A DNA stretch of 57,966 nucleotides from Nitrospirota bacterium (GTDB taxonomy: Bacteria > Nitrospirota > Thermodesulfovibrionia > UBA6902), in the NCBI GenBank assembly GCA_016213935.1, contig JACQZG010000039.1:1-57966 (forward strand), in the 5' to 3' direction. A program made the position numbers and the translations under genes. A model generated the notes under the pieces. It was not told where the DNA came from. It made no database searches and was given only the letters and a program-made list of their open reading frames with translations. This document shows, piece after piece, positions 24,765 through 34,074 of the stretch; within the stretch, counting starts at the first letter, position 1; every line of letters starts with the position of its first letter.

Positions 24765-26621
24765 ATGATACAGGTTTCCAATTTATGCAAGTCGTACGGC
24801 AGGCAGGTGCTTTTTGATAACGTGAGCTTAACTGTCGGGCGCGGTGAACGCATCGGGCTTGTAGGCAGGAACGGGCACGGCAAGACGACCCTTTTCCGTA
24901 TGATACTGGGGCAGGAGCAGCCGGACTCCGGCGTCATCAAAATACCTGACCACTACTCAATAGGGCATCTTTCACAGCATCTCAGGTTCACGCAGAAGAG
25001 TGTGCTTAGGGAGGCCTGCCTCGGGCTCAAGCCGAATGAATACGGCATTGATGAAACATATAAGGCAGAGACCGTGCTGCACGGCCTCGGGTTTTCTTCA
25101 GATGATTTTCAGATCGGCCCTGAGGCCCTTTCAGGCGGGTTCCAGGTCAGGCTGAGCCTCGCAAAGGTGCTGGTTTCCGAGCCGGATCTTCTGCTTCTTG
25201 ATGAGCCCACCAACTACCTTGACATCATCTCGATACGCTGGATAAAAAAGTTTCTCAACAACTGGGGGAGCGAGCTTATGCTCATAACCCATGACAGAGG
25301 ATTCATGGACAGCGTAACAACGCATACCATGGCTATTCACCGCTGCAAAATACGCAAGATGCCGGGCACTACGGAGAAACTCTACGGCCAGATCTTTCAG
25401 GAAGAGGAAATATATGAGCAGACAAGGGTAAACGAGGACAAGAAACGGAAGGCCACCGAACAGTTCATAAACAGATTCAGGGCAAAGGCTACAAAGGCGA
25501 GGGCTGTGCAGTCGAGGGTGAAGATGCTTGAGAAGAAAGGGGTGCTTGAGAAGCTTTCAGACATAAAAGACCTTGATTTCAGGTTCAATAGCGCTCCGTT
25601 CACCGGGAGGCGGATTTTGGAGGCTGACGGCATATGCTTCTCTTATAAGAAAGAGGAGCCTTTGATAGACGGATTCGGCATCGCTGTGGAAAAGCATGAC
25701 AGGATCGCAGTCATAGGCCAGAACGGCAGGGGCAAGACCACCCTTCTCAGCATCCTTGCCGGTGAACTTGCCCATCAGGGCGGAAGGATTAGCCGTCACC
25801 CGGGCACGAAGCAGGCCTATTTCGGACAGGCGAACATTGAGCGCCTTAATCCCGGGATGACCGTTGAAGAGGAAGTGATGTCAGTCCACCCTGAACATAA
25901 CAGGACATCGGTCAGGAGCATATGCGGGCTGATGATGTTCAGCGGGGATGACGCGCTTAAGAAGATAAGCGTCCTTTCGGGAGGGGAGAAGAGCAGGGTT
26001 TTGCTTGCTAAACTTCTTGTCAGCCCGGCTAATATCATCATGCTTGACGAACCTACCAACCACCTTGACATGGAGTCCGTCGACTCGCTTGTCGGTGCGA
26101 TCGACTCTTTTGACGGCGCTGTCATCATCGTAACGCATAATGAGATGGTGCTCCACTCTCTGGCGACAAGGCTGATAGTATTTGATGCCGGGAAGATCAC
26201 TCTTTTTGAAGGTACGTACCAGGATTTTCTTGATCGCGTTGGCTGGAGCAATGAGGAGAGGGCTGATAAGGTTAAAGTGAGCATTCCAGCAAGAGAAGAA
26301 AAACAAACGGGCAAAAAGGAAATGAGGCGCTTAAGGGCGGAGCTCTTCAGTGAAAAATCAAGGGTGATGGGAAGCCTGCAGCAGAGGCTGGCCGATGCCG
26401 AGGCTTCCATAATGAGCCTTGAAAAACGGGCCGCAGACGCGGGGAGTGAACTTCTTGAGGCTTCGCAAAGAGGTGATGGGAATTCAGTCAGGAAGATATC
26501 TAAATCCATTGATGTTTCAAAAGAAAAAATCGAGTCGCTGTTCAAGGAACTTGAATGGCTTACATCCGAGATAATAAAGAAGACGGAGGAATTTGAAAAC
26601 AGGCTTAAGGAAATGTCGTAG
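24765..26621 (+). CDS. ABC-F family ATPase (YheS/Uup-like)
   Basis: 618 residues from the ATG at 24765 (a GTG two codons earlier is possible). Two ABC domains are joined by the ABC-F linker. Domain 1: Walker A GRNGHGKTT, signature LSGGFQVRL, Walker B LLLLDEPTNYLD. Domain 2: Walker A GQNGRGKTT, signature LSGGEKSRV, Walker B IIMLDEPTNHLD. A C-terminal coiled coil of about 100 residues (LFKELEWLTSEIIKKTEEF) follows, as in Uup and YheS. ABC-F proteins bind the ribosomal E site or branched DNA and have no membrane domains. dusB follows after 46 bp. Confidence 0.93.
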   Translation: MIQVSNLCKSYGRQVLFDNVSLTVGRGERIGLVGRNGHGKTTLFRMILGQEQPDSGVIKIPDHYSIGHLSQHLRFTQKSVLREACLGLKPNEYGIDETYKAETVLHGLGFSSDDFQIGPEALSGGFQVRLSLAKVLVSEPDLLLLDEPTNYLDIISIRWIKKFLNNWGSELMLITHDRGFMDSVTTHTMAIHRCKIRKMPGTTEKLYGQIFQEEEIYEQTRVNEDKKRKATEQFINRFRAKATKARAVQSRVKMLEKKGVLEKLSDIKDLDFRFNSAPFTGRRILEADGICFSYKKEEPLIDGFGIAVEKHDRIAVIGQNGRGKTTLLSILAGELAHQGGRISRHPGTKQAYFGQANIERLNPGMTVEEEVMSVHPEHNRTSVRSICGLMMFSGDDALKKISVLSGGEKSRVLLAKLLVSPANIIMLDEPTNHLDMESVDSLVGAIDSFDGAVIIVTHNEMVLHSLATRLIVFDAGKITLFEGTYQDFLDRVGWSNEERADKVKVSIPAREEKQTGKKEMRRLRAELFSEKSRVMGSLQQRLADAEASIMSLEKRAADAGSELLEASQRGDGNSVRKISKSIDVSKEKIESLFKELEWLTSEIIKKTEEFENRLKEMS

Positions 26622-26667
26622 GAGGTTTGAACCTTGCCAATGATTAATGTCAGGGTTTGTCATTGAA

Positions 26668-27648
26668 ATGCTTAGAATAGGCAATCTTTCTTTATCTTCG
26701 AAGTGTATTCTTGCTCCCCTTTCCGGAATAAGCGACCTTCCTTTCCGGATGATCAACCGCTCCTTTGGCTGTCAGATGGCGTTCACTGAGATGATAAGCG
26801 CCAGCGCGCTTGTTCATGACAGCGGCAAAACTGAGAAGATGCTCCGCACCGGCTCCGGCGACATGCCTCTGGGTGTGCAGCTGGTAGGCGGTGAGACCTA
26901 TCATATTGAAAGAGCTGTTGAGATACTCAATGCGAGAGAATTCGCGCTTCTTGATGTAAACGCGGCATGCCCGGCCCGTAAAGTCACCGGAAGCGGAAAA
27001 GGCGCAAGCCTCATGAAAACGCCCGGGCAACTTAAGGAACTGCTTAAATGCGCTGTCCGGAATTCACGGCACCCTGTTACCGTAAAAATACGTTCAGGAT
27101 GGGATGATGATTCTGTAAATGCGCGCGATGTCGCGCTGCACGCGCAGGATGCCGGCATAAGCGCCCTTTTCATTCACGGCAGGACAAAGAAGCAGGGCTA
27201 TAGCGGAAGCGTTGATTACGGTGTGATAAGAAACGTAAAAGAGTCAATCGGTATCCCTGTGATAGGCAGCGGTGACGCTCTGTCTCCCAAACTTATAAAG
27301 AAGATGTTCGATGAAACAGGATGCGACGGTGTCGTCATTGCAAGAGGATCCTTTGGAAATCCGTGGATATTCAAAGAAGCAGAGGCATTTCTTCACAATG
27401 GCTTGCTTATTCCCCGGCCTGGCCTGAAAGAGTTAACTGACACGGTTTCAGCGCATTTGAATATGGTTGTTGACTTTTACGGCGAGCGCCTGGGAATATT
27501 GGTCTTCAGGAAGTTCTTTGGTTGGTACGTTAAAGGCTTGAGGCATTCAAAGTCTCTGAGGGACAGGGCGTACAGGGCTGTTTCAAAAGAAGAGATGACA
27601 GGGCTGATGGAAGAACTTAGAGGGATAAAGTTCGTTGGAAAACAATAG
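26668..27648 (+). CDS. dusB: tRNA-dihydrouridine synthase (DusB-like)
   Basis: About 326 residues from the ATG at 26668 (MLRIGNLSLSS); an ATG at 26647 would add seven residues. FMN TIM-barrel motifs are clear: LAPLSGISDLPFR, the catalytic Cys in DVNAACPARKV, GSGKGASLMKTP, VKIRSGWDDDS, FIHGRTKKQGYSG and GSGDALSP. It reduces uridine to dihydrouridine in tRNA. A ten-codon reading frame (TTG at 26635, after GGAGG) ends in TGAAATG at this start, which could couple translation. It converges on maf with two bases between stops. Confidence 0.92.
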   Translation: MLRIGNLSLSSKCILAPLSGISDLPFRMINRSFGCQMAFTEMISASALVHDSGKTEKMLRTGSGDMPLGVQLVGGETYHIERAVEILNAREFALLDVNAACPARKVTGSGKGASLMKTPGQLKELLKCAVRNSRHPVTVKIRSGWDDDSVNARDVALHAQDAGISALFIHGRTKKQGYSGSVDYGVIRNVKESIGIPVIGSGDALSPKLIKKMFDETGCDGVVIARGSFGNPWIFKEAEAFLHNGLLIPRPGLKELTDTVSAHLNMVVDFYGERLGILVFRKFFGWYVKGLRHSKSLRDRAYRAVSKEEMTGLMEELRGIKFVGKQ

Positions 27649-27650
27649 CA

Positions 27651-28226
27651 TTACGGGAGTCTTACGCCGAACTTCTTGAGGCAACCGGCTAATGCGCTGA
27701 GCGGCATGCCGATTACATTGAGGTAATCACCCTCTATTTTTTTCACAAGGAGCGCTCCAAGCCCCTGTATGGCGTATGCGCCGGCTTTATCAAGAGGCTC
27801 TCCTGTTTCAACATACGAGCCAATCTCTTTGCCTGTCAGCTTATTGAAGGTTACTTTTGTCTCGACAGGCTTCGATATTATTTTACCTGTTGCGGTATCG
27901 ATGATTGTAAAACCCGTTATAACAGAGTGAGTTTTATTATTGAGCATCATCAGCATCTTTTTTGCTTCAGCTTTGGTGTGAGGCTTACCGAGGATTTTGC
28001 TTTTATAAAGAATGAATGTGTCTGCGGCGATGATAAGGGCGTCTTTATGTCTTGCGGCAACTGCTTTTGCTTTTTCACGAGAAAGGAATTTTGCAAGCTC
28101 ATGAGGCCTTAATTTCAGGGAGAGGTCTTCTTCATAATCCCCGGCATCAACCTTGAATTTAAGGCCGGCGTTTTTCAGTATCTCACGTCTTCTCGGGGAT
28201 GAGGAGGCCAGTATTATTTTTTTCAT
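27651..28226 (-). CDS. maf: Maf/YceF-type nucleoside triphosphate pyrophosphatase
   Basis: 191 residues. The N-terminal SSSPRRREILKNAG motif, the catalytic Asp in IIAADTFILYK, KPHTKAEAKKML and the C-terminal GDYLNVIGMPLSAL are all family features. Maf proteins hydrolyse non-canonical or canonical NTPs to NMP plus pyrophosphate for house-cleaning and have been linked to septum formation. The gene ends two bases from the convergent dusB stop with no terminator between them. Confidence 0.94.
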   Translation of the reverse strand: MKKIILASSSPRRREILKNAGLKFKVDAGDYEEDLSLKLRPHELAKFLSREKAKAVAARHKDALIIAADTFILYKSKILGKPHTKAEAKKMLMMLNNKTHSVITGFTIIDTATGKIISKPVETKVTFNKLTGKEIGSYVETGEPLDKAGAYAIQGLGALLVKKIEGDYLNVIGMPLSALAGCLKKFGVRLP

Positions 28227-28350
28227 TATATGAATCGGGATAACAGATTGAGATAAAAAATGTCAAAACCGGTATTGTTTTTATTGCTATTGCAAAAAAA
28301 CCATTGCCATTTATATCTTATTCGATTATCATATAAAAAATAAATTATAT

Positions 28351-30144
28351 ATGAAAAAATCAAAATTATTATTAATATTTCTATCTTGCGCGATCGCCTT
28401 CGGTTGCGCCACTTCCGGAAACACCAATTCTTCCGTTGTCATCAATAGCCAAAGTGATTCTCCCGTAAATCCGGAACCTGCTGTTGAAGATAGTGTTGAT
28501 TTCGCAGAACCTGCGGATAACTTTCGTGCCAATGAAATTCCCGTTAATGATTCCGGCCTGCCTTCCGCGGAAACCGTGAACTCTTTTTCGGAAGCCGCGG
28601 AAGAACCGGGAGAGAACCTTTTTGACACCGCGCTTAATTATTGCGACGTGTCTCAGGCGGCATGGACCGACGGCAACTTTGATGACGCGATAGACGCGTT
28701 GGATAAGGCTTACAATCTGATACTAAGCGTTAATACAGAAGACAACCCCAAGCTTATGCAGCAAAAAGAAGACCTGAGGTTCATGATCTCAAAAAGGATA
28801 CTCGAGATATATGCTTCGAGGTACACAGCGGTAAACGGAAGCCATGAAGCGATTCCTTTAGTGATGAACAAATATGTGGAAAGGGAAATACAGCTTTTCC
28901 GGGGGCCTGAGCGCGATTTCTTCATTAATGCGTACAAACGTTCAGGCATCTATCGTGAAAAAATAACAGATGCCTTACGGAGCGCTGGAATGCCAGAAGA
29001 ACTGTCATGGCTTCCGCTGATTGAAAGCGGCTTCAAGGTTAGGGCGCTTTCAAGCGCCAGGGCCTTAGGCCTCTGGCAGTTTATTCCTTCGACGGGGTAT
29101 AAGTTCGGCTTAAAAAGGGATACGTGGGTAGACGAAAGGCTTGATCCGGATAAATCCACCACAGCCGCCATTTCGTATCTTACGGAGCTTCACAATATTT
29201 TTGGCGACTGGTCAACCGTTCTTGCCGCGTATAATTGCGGCGAGGGGAGGGTGCTGAAACTGATTCGCGACCAGCAGATTAATTATTTCGATAATTTCTG
29301 GGATCTCTATGAAAAGCTTCCTTCCGAAACGGCAAGGTATTTCCCGAGATTCCTCGCGACATTGCATATAATCAGGGATCCGGAAAAATTCGGTTTTACG
29401 CGCGAAGAGCTTGGAGAAGTCAGCGTTCCCGGTTCGTTTAAATTGGTTATCATTGATAAGCCATTGCAATTGAAGACGATAGCCTCTGTGCTTAATCTGC
29501 CGCTGGAGAGTGTAACTGACCTCAACCCGGAGCTCCGTTCTCAGGCAACCCCTCCCAAGCCGTATTCATTGAAGGTTCCTGAGTCTTTGGACAATATTCT
29601 GCTTTCCAAACTTTATGAGATACCCACATGGTATCCGTCGGAAAAATCGTATGTGTATCATAAGGTTAAAAACGGCGAAACATTATCCATGATTGCGGCT
29701 AAGTTCCGGATCAGCGTGGAAAAAATCACGGCTGCCAATAATATCAAAAAGAAGAATGTTCTCAGGGTCGGGCAGAGCCTTAAGATACCCCTGGGCGGCG
29801 ACAGCGGCACAGCCATAACGGCATATTCTGAAATTCCCTCTGACGGCCTGTATAGGGTCAGTAAAGGGGATTCATTGCTTGCTATTGCCAAGAAATTCAA
29901 CACGGATACAGAAACGCTTAAACGCATAAATGAGCTTGAAACCTCACAACTGAAGATCGGCCAGGTCCTTAAACTGACCGATGTTAAACAAAAGTCTCCT
30001 TCTGACACAAGGTATCGCGTCAAAAAGGGCGACACTCTATGGCTTATTGCCAAAAAGTACAATACGGATACAAAGTCATTGCAGCGTTTAAATAATTTGC
30101 AGGATACCAGCCTTAAAGTCGGCCAAGTCCTTAAAGTTAATTAG
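28351..30144 (+). CDS. mltD: membrane-bound lytic transglycosylase MltD-like, lipoprotein with three LysM
   Basis: 597 residues. A lipoprotein signal ends at Cys19 (IAFGC). After a disordered and helical region, the SLT domain holds the catalytic ES in LPLIESGFKVRA, GLWQFIPSTG and VLAAYNCGEGRV. Three C-terminal LysM modules start at about residues 434 (YHKVKNGETLSMIA), 500 (YRVSKGDSLLAIA) and 554 (YRVKKGDTLWLIA). It cuts glycan strands from the outer-membrane side and binds peptidoglycan through LysM. It heads a cell-wall gene block. Confidence 0.93.
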   Translation: MKKSKLLLIFLSCAIAFGCATSGNTNSSVVINSQSDSPVNPEPAVEDSVDFAEPADNFRANEIPVNDSGLPSAETVNSFSEAAEEPGENLFDTALNYCDVSQAAWTDGNFDDAIDALDKAYNLILSVNTEDNPKLMQQKEDLRFMISKRILEIYASRYTAVNGSHEAIPLVMNKYVEREIQLFRGPERDFFINAYKRSGIYREKITDALRSAGMPEELSWLPLIESGFKVRALSSARALGLWQFIPSTGYKFGLKRDTWVDERLDPDKSTTAAISYLTELHNIFGDWSTVLAAYNCGEGRVLKLIRDQQINYFDNFWDLYEKLPSETARYFPRFLATLHIIRDPEKFGFTREELGEVSVPGSFKLVIIDKPLQLKTIASVLNLPLESVTDLNPELRSQATPPKPYSLKVPESLDNILLSKLYEIPTWYPSEKSYVYHKVKNGETLSMIAAKFRISVEKITAANNIKKKNVLRVGQSLKIPLGGDSGTAITAYSEIPSDGLYRVSKGDSLLAIAKKFNTDTETLKRINELETSQLKIGQVLKLTDVKQKSPSDTRYRVKKGDTLWLIAKKYNTDTKSLQRLNNLQDTSLKVGQVLKVN

Positions 30145-30205
30145 CCGCCTGTCACAGCCGGTTTGACTCTGCTTATTAAAAAACCCCGATAACTTACCGG
30201 CAATT

Positions 30206-31894
30206 ATGATAATGCGGAATTATTTTTTTGCGATAACGATCTGCGCTGCATTACTTTTATTCTTTCAGTCAGCCCCTCTGTTTCCGTCAAGCGATGAACT
30301 GCCGCATTCTCTTTCCGTCAATAAAGTAACGGAGCTCCTGAAAAAAAGGATTTCTTCCGCCGGACGGCCTTCAAAGATAATAGTTAGGGGCGAAAAACTT
30401 CACGCGTCTTCGATGATAGCTGATTTTTATCGCGGGAAGGGTTTTGAACCGGTATGGGTGCAGGATAAGAACTACCAGGTTCTCGCGTCTGAATTGATAA
30501 GCGCCATTAATAACGCATATCTTGAAGGCCTTGCCCCGGCTCATTATCATCTTGAACAAATAAACTTGGCATTAGATCAGGCCGTTGGCGGAGTTACCGG
30601 CGCATCTTTTTCAGGGATCGAGACATTGGCCGATCTTGAAATGCTCCTCACAGACGCATACCTTATGCTCAGTTGTCATTATTCAGAAGGATGCGAAAGC
30701 TCTCTTTCTATGGAACCGGAGTGGCTCAAAAACGTTGGAAATGCGGACCTGATGTCTTTGCTGCAGAAAAGCTCGAGGGAACGGCGCATCAAAGAGGCAT
30801 TAAATGAATTACTTCCTTCAAGCGAGGAATATTCAAGGCTGCGCGACGCCCTGGCACGGCATCGCTTGATAGAAAAAGAGGGCGGATGGCCTAAAGTCTC
30901 AAACGGCCCTTTGCTTAGAAGCGGTTCGCAGGGGATCCGGGTTGCTGAATTGAAAAAACGGCTTTCAATCTCAGGAGACCTTAACACGGCAATGGGTTTA
31001 AATGGAGCAGTATTTAATAATGAGCTTAAGGACGCCGTTATCAGGTTCCAAAAGAGGCACGGCCTTAGGGTTGACGGTATTGTCGGCCCGGGCACGCTCA
31101 ATGCACTGAACATTCCGGCCAGTTCAAGAATCAGGCAGATAGAACTTAATCTGGCACGTTTGCGCTGGATAAGGGTCGAATCAATAAAGCGTTACATCAT
31201 GGTTAACATAGCCGGTTTCAGCCTTGATGTTATTGAAAATGGCGGAATTGTCATGTCCATGAAGGCGATAGTCGGCAAGCCGTATTGGAATACGCCGGTT
31301 CTGAACGAAAAGATGACTCATATCGTTTTAAATCCGTCATGGAATATCCCGGAAAGCATAGCCGCGGAAGAGATATTGCCAAAGCTCAGAGTAAACCGCG
31401 ATTACCTTAAGAAACAGAATATAAATATTTTCAAAAGAGGATCTGATAATGATAAAATCTCCCCTGATTCGATTGACTGGCCGGAAGCGAGTGAAGATAA
31501 TTTCAATTACCTTCTGAAACAGGAGCCCGGCCCTTTGAACCCTCTTGGGCAGATAAAATTTGTCTTTCCGAACAGTTTCAATGTGTACATCCACGATACT
31601 CCTTATAAATCGGCTTTCAACAGTGAAATGCGGAACCTCAGCCACGGCTGCATCAGGATTGAACATGCCGAAAAACTCGCTGAATATCTTTTGAAAGGCG
31701 ATACCGGCTGGCCTCTCGAAAAAATTAAAGAAGTTTTAAGCATCGGAAAAGAGAAAACGGTTTTGCTTAAGGAGCCTATTGACGTGATTGTGATTTACAT
31801 GACTTCCTGGGTCGATAAAGAAGGAGAGGTGCAGTTCAGGAACGATATATACGGAAGGGACAGCAGGCTTGACAATTACCTCCGGGCAAAATAA
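30206..31894 (+). CDS. L,D-transpeptidase, YcbB-like
   Basis: 562 residues. A signal peptide (FFAITICAALLLFFQSAPLF) is followed by a scaffold domain, a peptidoglycan-binding domain at about residues 235-300 (LRSGSQGIRVAELKKRL ... VDGIVGPGTLNAL) and a YkuD catalytic domain. The nucleophile is Cys482 in LSHGCIRI, with the conserved His in the same motif. This matches the YcbB (LdtD) order, including a lid-like insertion before the catalytic Cys. It forms meso-DAP to meso-DAP 3-3 crosslinks in peptidoglycan. The DUF882 gene follows, the same neighbour pair as ycbB-ycbK in E. coli. Confidence 0.9.
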   Translation: MIMRNYFFAITICAALLLFFQSAPLFPSSDELPHSLSVNKVTELLKKRISSAGRPSKIIVRGEKLHASSMIADFYRGKGFEPVWVQDKNYQVLASELISAINNAYLEGLAPAHYHLEQINLALDQAVGGVTGASFSGIETLADLEMLLTDAYLMLSCHYSEGCESSLSMEPEWLKNVGNADLMSLLQKSSRERRIKEALNELLPSSEEYSRLRDALARHRLIEKEGGWPKVSNGPLLRSGSQGIRVAELKKRLSISGDLNTAMGLNGAVFNNELKDAVIRFQKRHGLRVDGIVGPGTLNALNIPASSRIRQIELNLARLRWIRVESIKRYIMVNIAGFSLDVIENGGIVMSMKAIVGKPYWNTPVLNEKMTHIVLNPSWNIPESIAAEEILPKLRVNRDYLKKQNINIFKRGSDNDKISPDSIDWPEASEDNFNYLLKQEPGPLNPLGQIKFVFPNSFNVYIHDTPYKSAFNSEMRNLSHGCIRIEHAEKLAEYLLKGDTGWPLEKIKEVLSIGKEKTVLLKEPIDVIVIYMTSWVDKEGEVQFRNDIYGRDSRLDNYLRAK

Positions 31895-32025
31895 AATTTT
31901 TCACAAGCATTTAGACGGTTACGTCAGGGTTTATTTGCATTTAACAGCGCTTTTATTTACAATTTACTAAACTGCATACACTGTTTTCATTCAGGGCTTG
32001 AAATTGTTGTCCAAAGGAAATATTC

Positions 32026-32604
32026 ATGAAGCCGGAAAAAAGAGATAAGAGCATTGATGAAGGGCTGAGCCGGAGAAAATTTCTCGCTTTCGGAGCCGTT
32101 TCAGCGCTTTCAGCTATTCTGCCTTCAAATCTTTTTGCCGCGCTTAAAAATTCCAATAGCTCTGAAAGGGCCTTGAATTTCTATAACATACACACCGATG
32201 AAAGGCTGAAGACGGTTTATTGGCATAATGACAGATATTTGCCGGAGGCTCTTGCGGAGATTAATCATTTGCTGAGAGACTATCGCACAGATGAGGTAAT
32301 GGAGATCAATACAAAACTTCTTGACCTTCTTTACGCGATAAACAGAAACATGCAGACATCGCAGCCTTTTCATGTTATGTCCGGGTACAGGTCGCCGGCA
32401 ACAAATGCCATGCTTGTCAAAGAAGGCAGAGGAGTCGGGCAAAAAAGCCTTCATATGTACGGAATGGCAACTGATATAAGCGTCCCGTATCGCAGCCTTT
32501 CATCATTGCGGAACGTGGCAAAATACCTGAAAGCCGGGGGAGTAGGTTATTATCCTGAATCCGATTTTGTCCATGTCGACATAGGCAGGGTCAGGTACTG
32601 GTAG
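32026..32604 (+). CDS. ycbK: DUF882 / M15-like protein, YcbK-like, Tat exported
   Basis: 192 residues. A twin-arginine signal is visible: SRRKFL (residues 15-20) then AFGAVSALSAILPS. The DUF882 domain carries metal-site-like motifs of the peptidase M15 fold: MSGYRSPATNAML, SLHMYGMATDIS and FVHVDIGRVRYW. This suggests a zinc D,D- or L,D-carboxypeptidase-like activity on peptidoglycan, though YcbK relatives are mostly uncharacterised. It sits 131 bp after the L,D-transpeptidase. A Tat signal implies that it is folded, with metal, before export. Confidence 0.88.
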   Translation: MKPEKRDKSIDEGLSRRKFLAFGAVSALSAILPSNLFAALKNSNSSERALNFYNIHTDERLKTVYWHNDRYLPEALAEINHLLRDYRTDEVMEINTKLLDLLYAINRNMQTSQPFHVMSGYRSPATNAMLVKEGRGVGQKSLHMYGMATDISVPYRSLSSLRNVAKYLKAGGVGYYPESDFVHVDIGRVRYW

Positions 32605-32684
32605 TTTTCAGCAGGTTCATTGCCGTTTCTTTTTTTGCCGCGCCTGTCTTGATTTACATATAAATTCCATTTACATATCCGCGA

Positions 32685-33692
32685 ATGAACTATTCAGACA
32701 ATAAGAGATTAAATCAGCTTAATACGCTTATCGAGATGACCGCCCTTATAACCTCGTCTCTCGACTCATCAGCCGTAAATAAATTGGCTCTTGAGTCTGC
32801 CTCAAAACTTCTCTCTGCCGAAGCCGGAAGCCTATTGCTTATTGACCACAAGACCGGTGAACTTTTTTTCGAGGCCGCCATAGGAGCCAAAAGCAATGAA
32901 GTTCGTTCAATAAGGTTTAAAAAAGACTTGGGCATTGCCGGCTGGGTTGCCAGAAATTGCGAACCCGTAATAATCGATGATGTCATGTCAGACCCGAGAT
33001 TTTACAGAGGCATCGATGATGTCAGCGGGTTTGAGACGAGAGACATGGTCTGCGTTCCCGTAATGGAGAAAGAAAGGATCATAGGGGTGCTTCAGATAAT
33101 AAACAAAAAAAGCGGGAAGTTTGACGGCGACGATTTGGTGATATTGCAGACCTTCGCGAATCAGGTCGGCATAGCCATTGAAAATGCCGCATTGTATGAG
33201 GAAGCCGTTACCGACGGGCACACTGGGCTTTATCATCATAAATATTTCAAATTGAGGTTAAAAGAGGAGATTGACCGTTCAAAAAGATATAACTATCCGA
33301 TATCCCTCATCATCATGGACATTGATTTTTTCAAGAAAGTAAATGACACCATGGGGCACTCTTCGGGAAGCGCGGTTATCGAGAGGGTGGCGGAAATATT
33401 GAAAAATGTCACCAGGGCCGCTGACGTAGCCGCCAGATACGGCGGCGAAGAGTTTGCGTTGATACTGCCTTATGCCTCATTTGAATACGGCCTCGAGGTA
33501 GGCGAACGGCTCAGGAGGACTATTGAAAAGTCGGATTTCAACGGCATTCGAATAACCGTTAGCGTCGGGGTAAGCCATTATGACGGAAAGGGCAGGGATG
33601 TTTCATCGCTTGACCTTATCGGTTTGGCGGACAGGGCTTTATACATGGCAAAAGATAACGGCAGAAACAGGGTTGAGGGGCTATTGAGCTGA
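32685..33692 (+). CDS. GAF-GGDEF diguanylate cyclase
   Basis: 335 residues, soluble. A GAF domain covers about residues 20-165 (FKKDLGIAGWVARNCEPVIIDD, FETRDMVCVPVM). The GGDEF domain follows with active-site GGEEF at residues 253-257. The inhibitory site RxxD (RAAD, 244-247) sits exactly five residues upstream, so product inhibition by c-di-GMP is expected. It makes c-di-GMP in response to an unknown GAF ligand. It ends at a strong bidirectional terminator and follows the cell-wall genes on the same strand. Confidence 0.93.
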   Translation: MNYSDNKRLNQLNTLIEMTALITSSLDSSAVNKLALESASKLLSAEAGSLLLIDHKTGELFFEAAIGAKSNEVRSIRFKKDLGIAGWVARNCEPVIIDDVMSDPRFYRGIDDVSGFETRDMVCVPVMEKERIIGVLQIINKKSGKFDGDDLVILQTFANQVGIAIENAALYEEAVTDGHTGLYHHKYFKLRLKEEIDRSKRYNYPISLIIMDIDFFKKVNDTMGHSSGSAVIERVAEILKNVTRAADVAARYGGEEFALILPYASFEYGLEVGERLRRTIEKSDFNGIRITVSVGVSHYDGKGRDVSSLDLIGLADRALYMAKDNGRNRVEGLLS

Positions 33693-33720
33693 GCGGGCAT
33701 TCGCATGTCTTAATGTAATA

Positions 33721-33755
33721 AAAAAAGCCCCCGCATTAAATGCGGGGGCTTTTTC
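33721..33755. terminator. bidirectional terminator between the GGDEF and cold-shock genes
   Basis: AGCCCCCGCA (33726-33735) pairs perfectly with TGCGGGGGCT (33741-33750), flanked by A6 and T5. It can end transcription from both convergent genes. Confidence 0.92.
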
Positions 33756-33767
33756 GCGTCCAGATTA

Positions 33768-33968
33768 TTACAGCTTGACTACATTGACCGCTTTCGGCCC
33801 TTTCTCACCCTGTTCCACATCAAATGAGACTTTCTGTCCTTCCGCAAGGGTCTTATATCCTTCACCCTGTATCGAGGTGTGATGGACGAATACGTCACCG
33901 CCGTCGTTGCTTGTGATAAAGCCAAACCCTTTTGAATCGTTAAACCATTTTACTGTTCCTTCAGCCAC
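33768..33968 (-). CDS. cold-shock protein, CspA family
   Basis: 66 residues from the GTG at 33968, which has AGGAGGAG just upstream; longer starts lack a site. The OB-fold carries RNP1 (KGFGFIT) and RNP2 (DVFVHHTSI), and the protein begins [12 protein letters not shown]. It binds single-stranded RNA and DNA as an RNA chaperone. A terminator-like hairpin lies 75-106 bases upstream on the same strand, possibly in its leader. No cold-box sequence was identified. Confidence 0.94.
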   Translation of the reverse strand: MAEGTVKWFNDSKGFGFITSNDGGDVFVHHTSIQGEGYKTLAEGQKVSFDVEQGEKGPKAVNVVKL

Positions 33969-34032
33969 TTCTTCTCCTCCTTTTACTATGATGTTCCTGT
34001 TGAATTTTTTCTGAAGTTGATGGCAAGTTTTT

Positions 34033-34074
34033 GTAAAAAATAAAGGCCACAAAGATAGAAGTCTTTGCGGCCTT
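34033..34074 (-). terminator. minus-strand terminator-like hairpin upstream of the cold-shock gene
   Basis: On the minus strand AAGGCCGCAAAGA pairs with TCTTTGTGGCCTT (one G-T pair, six-base loop, 34074..34043). TATTTTTTAC follows. It either ends an unseen minus-strand RNA or lies within the cold-shock leader as an attenuator. Confidence 0.65.

Noticed and set aside
25817..26545. 242-residue minus-strand frame in the ABC-F gene
   Set aside because: Serine-rich shadow of ABC-F coding sequence, without a start context.
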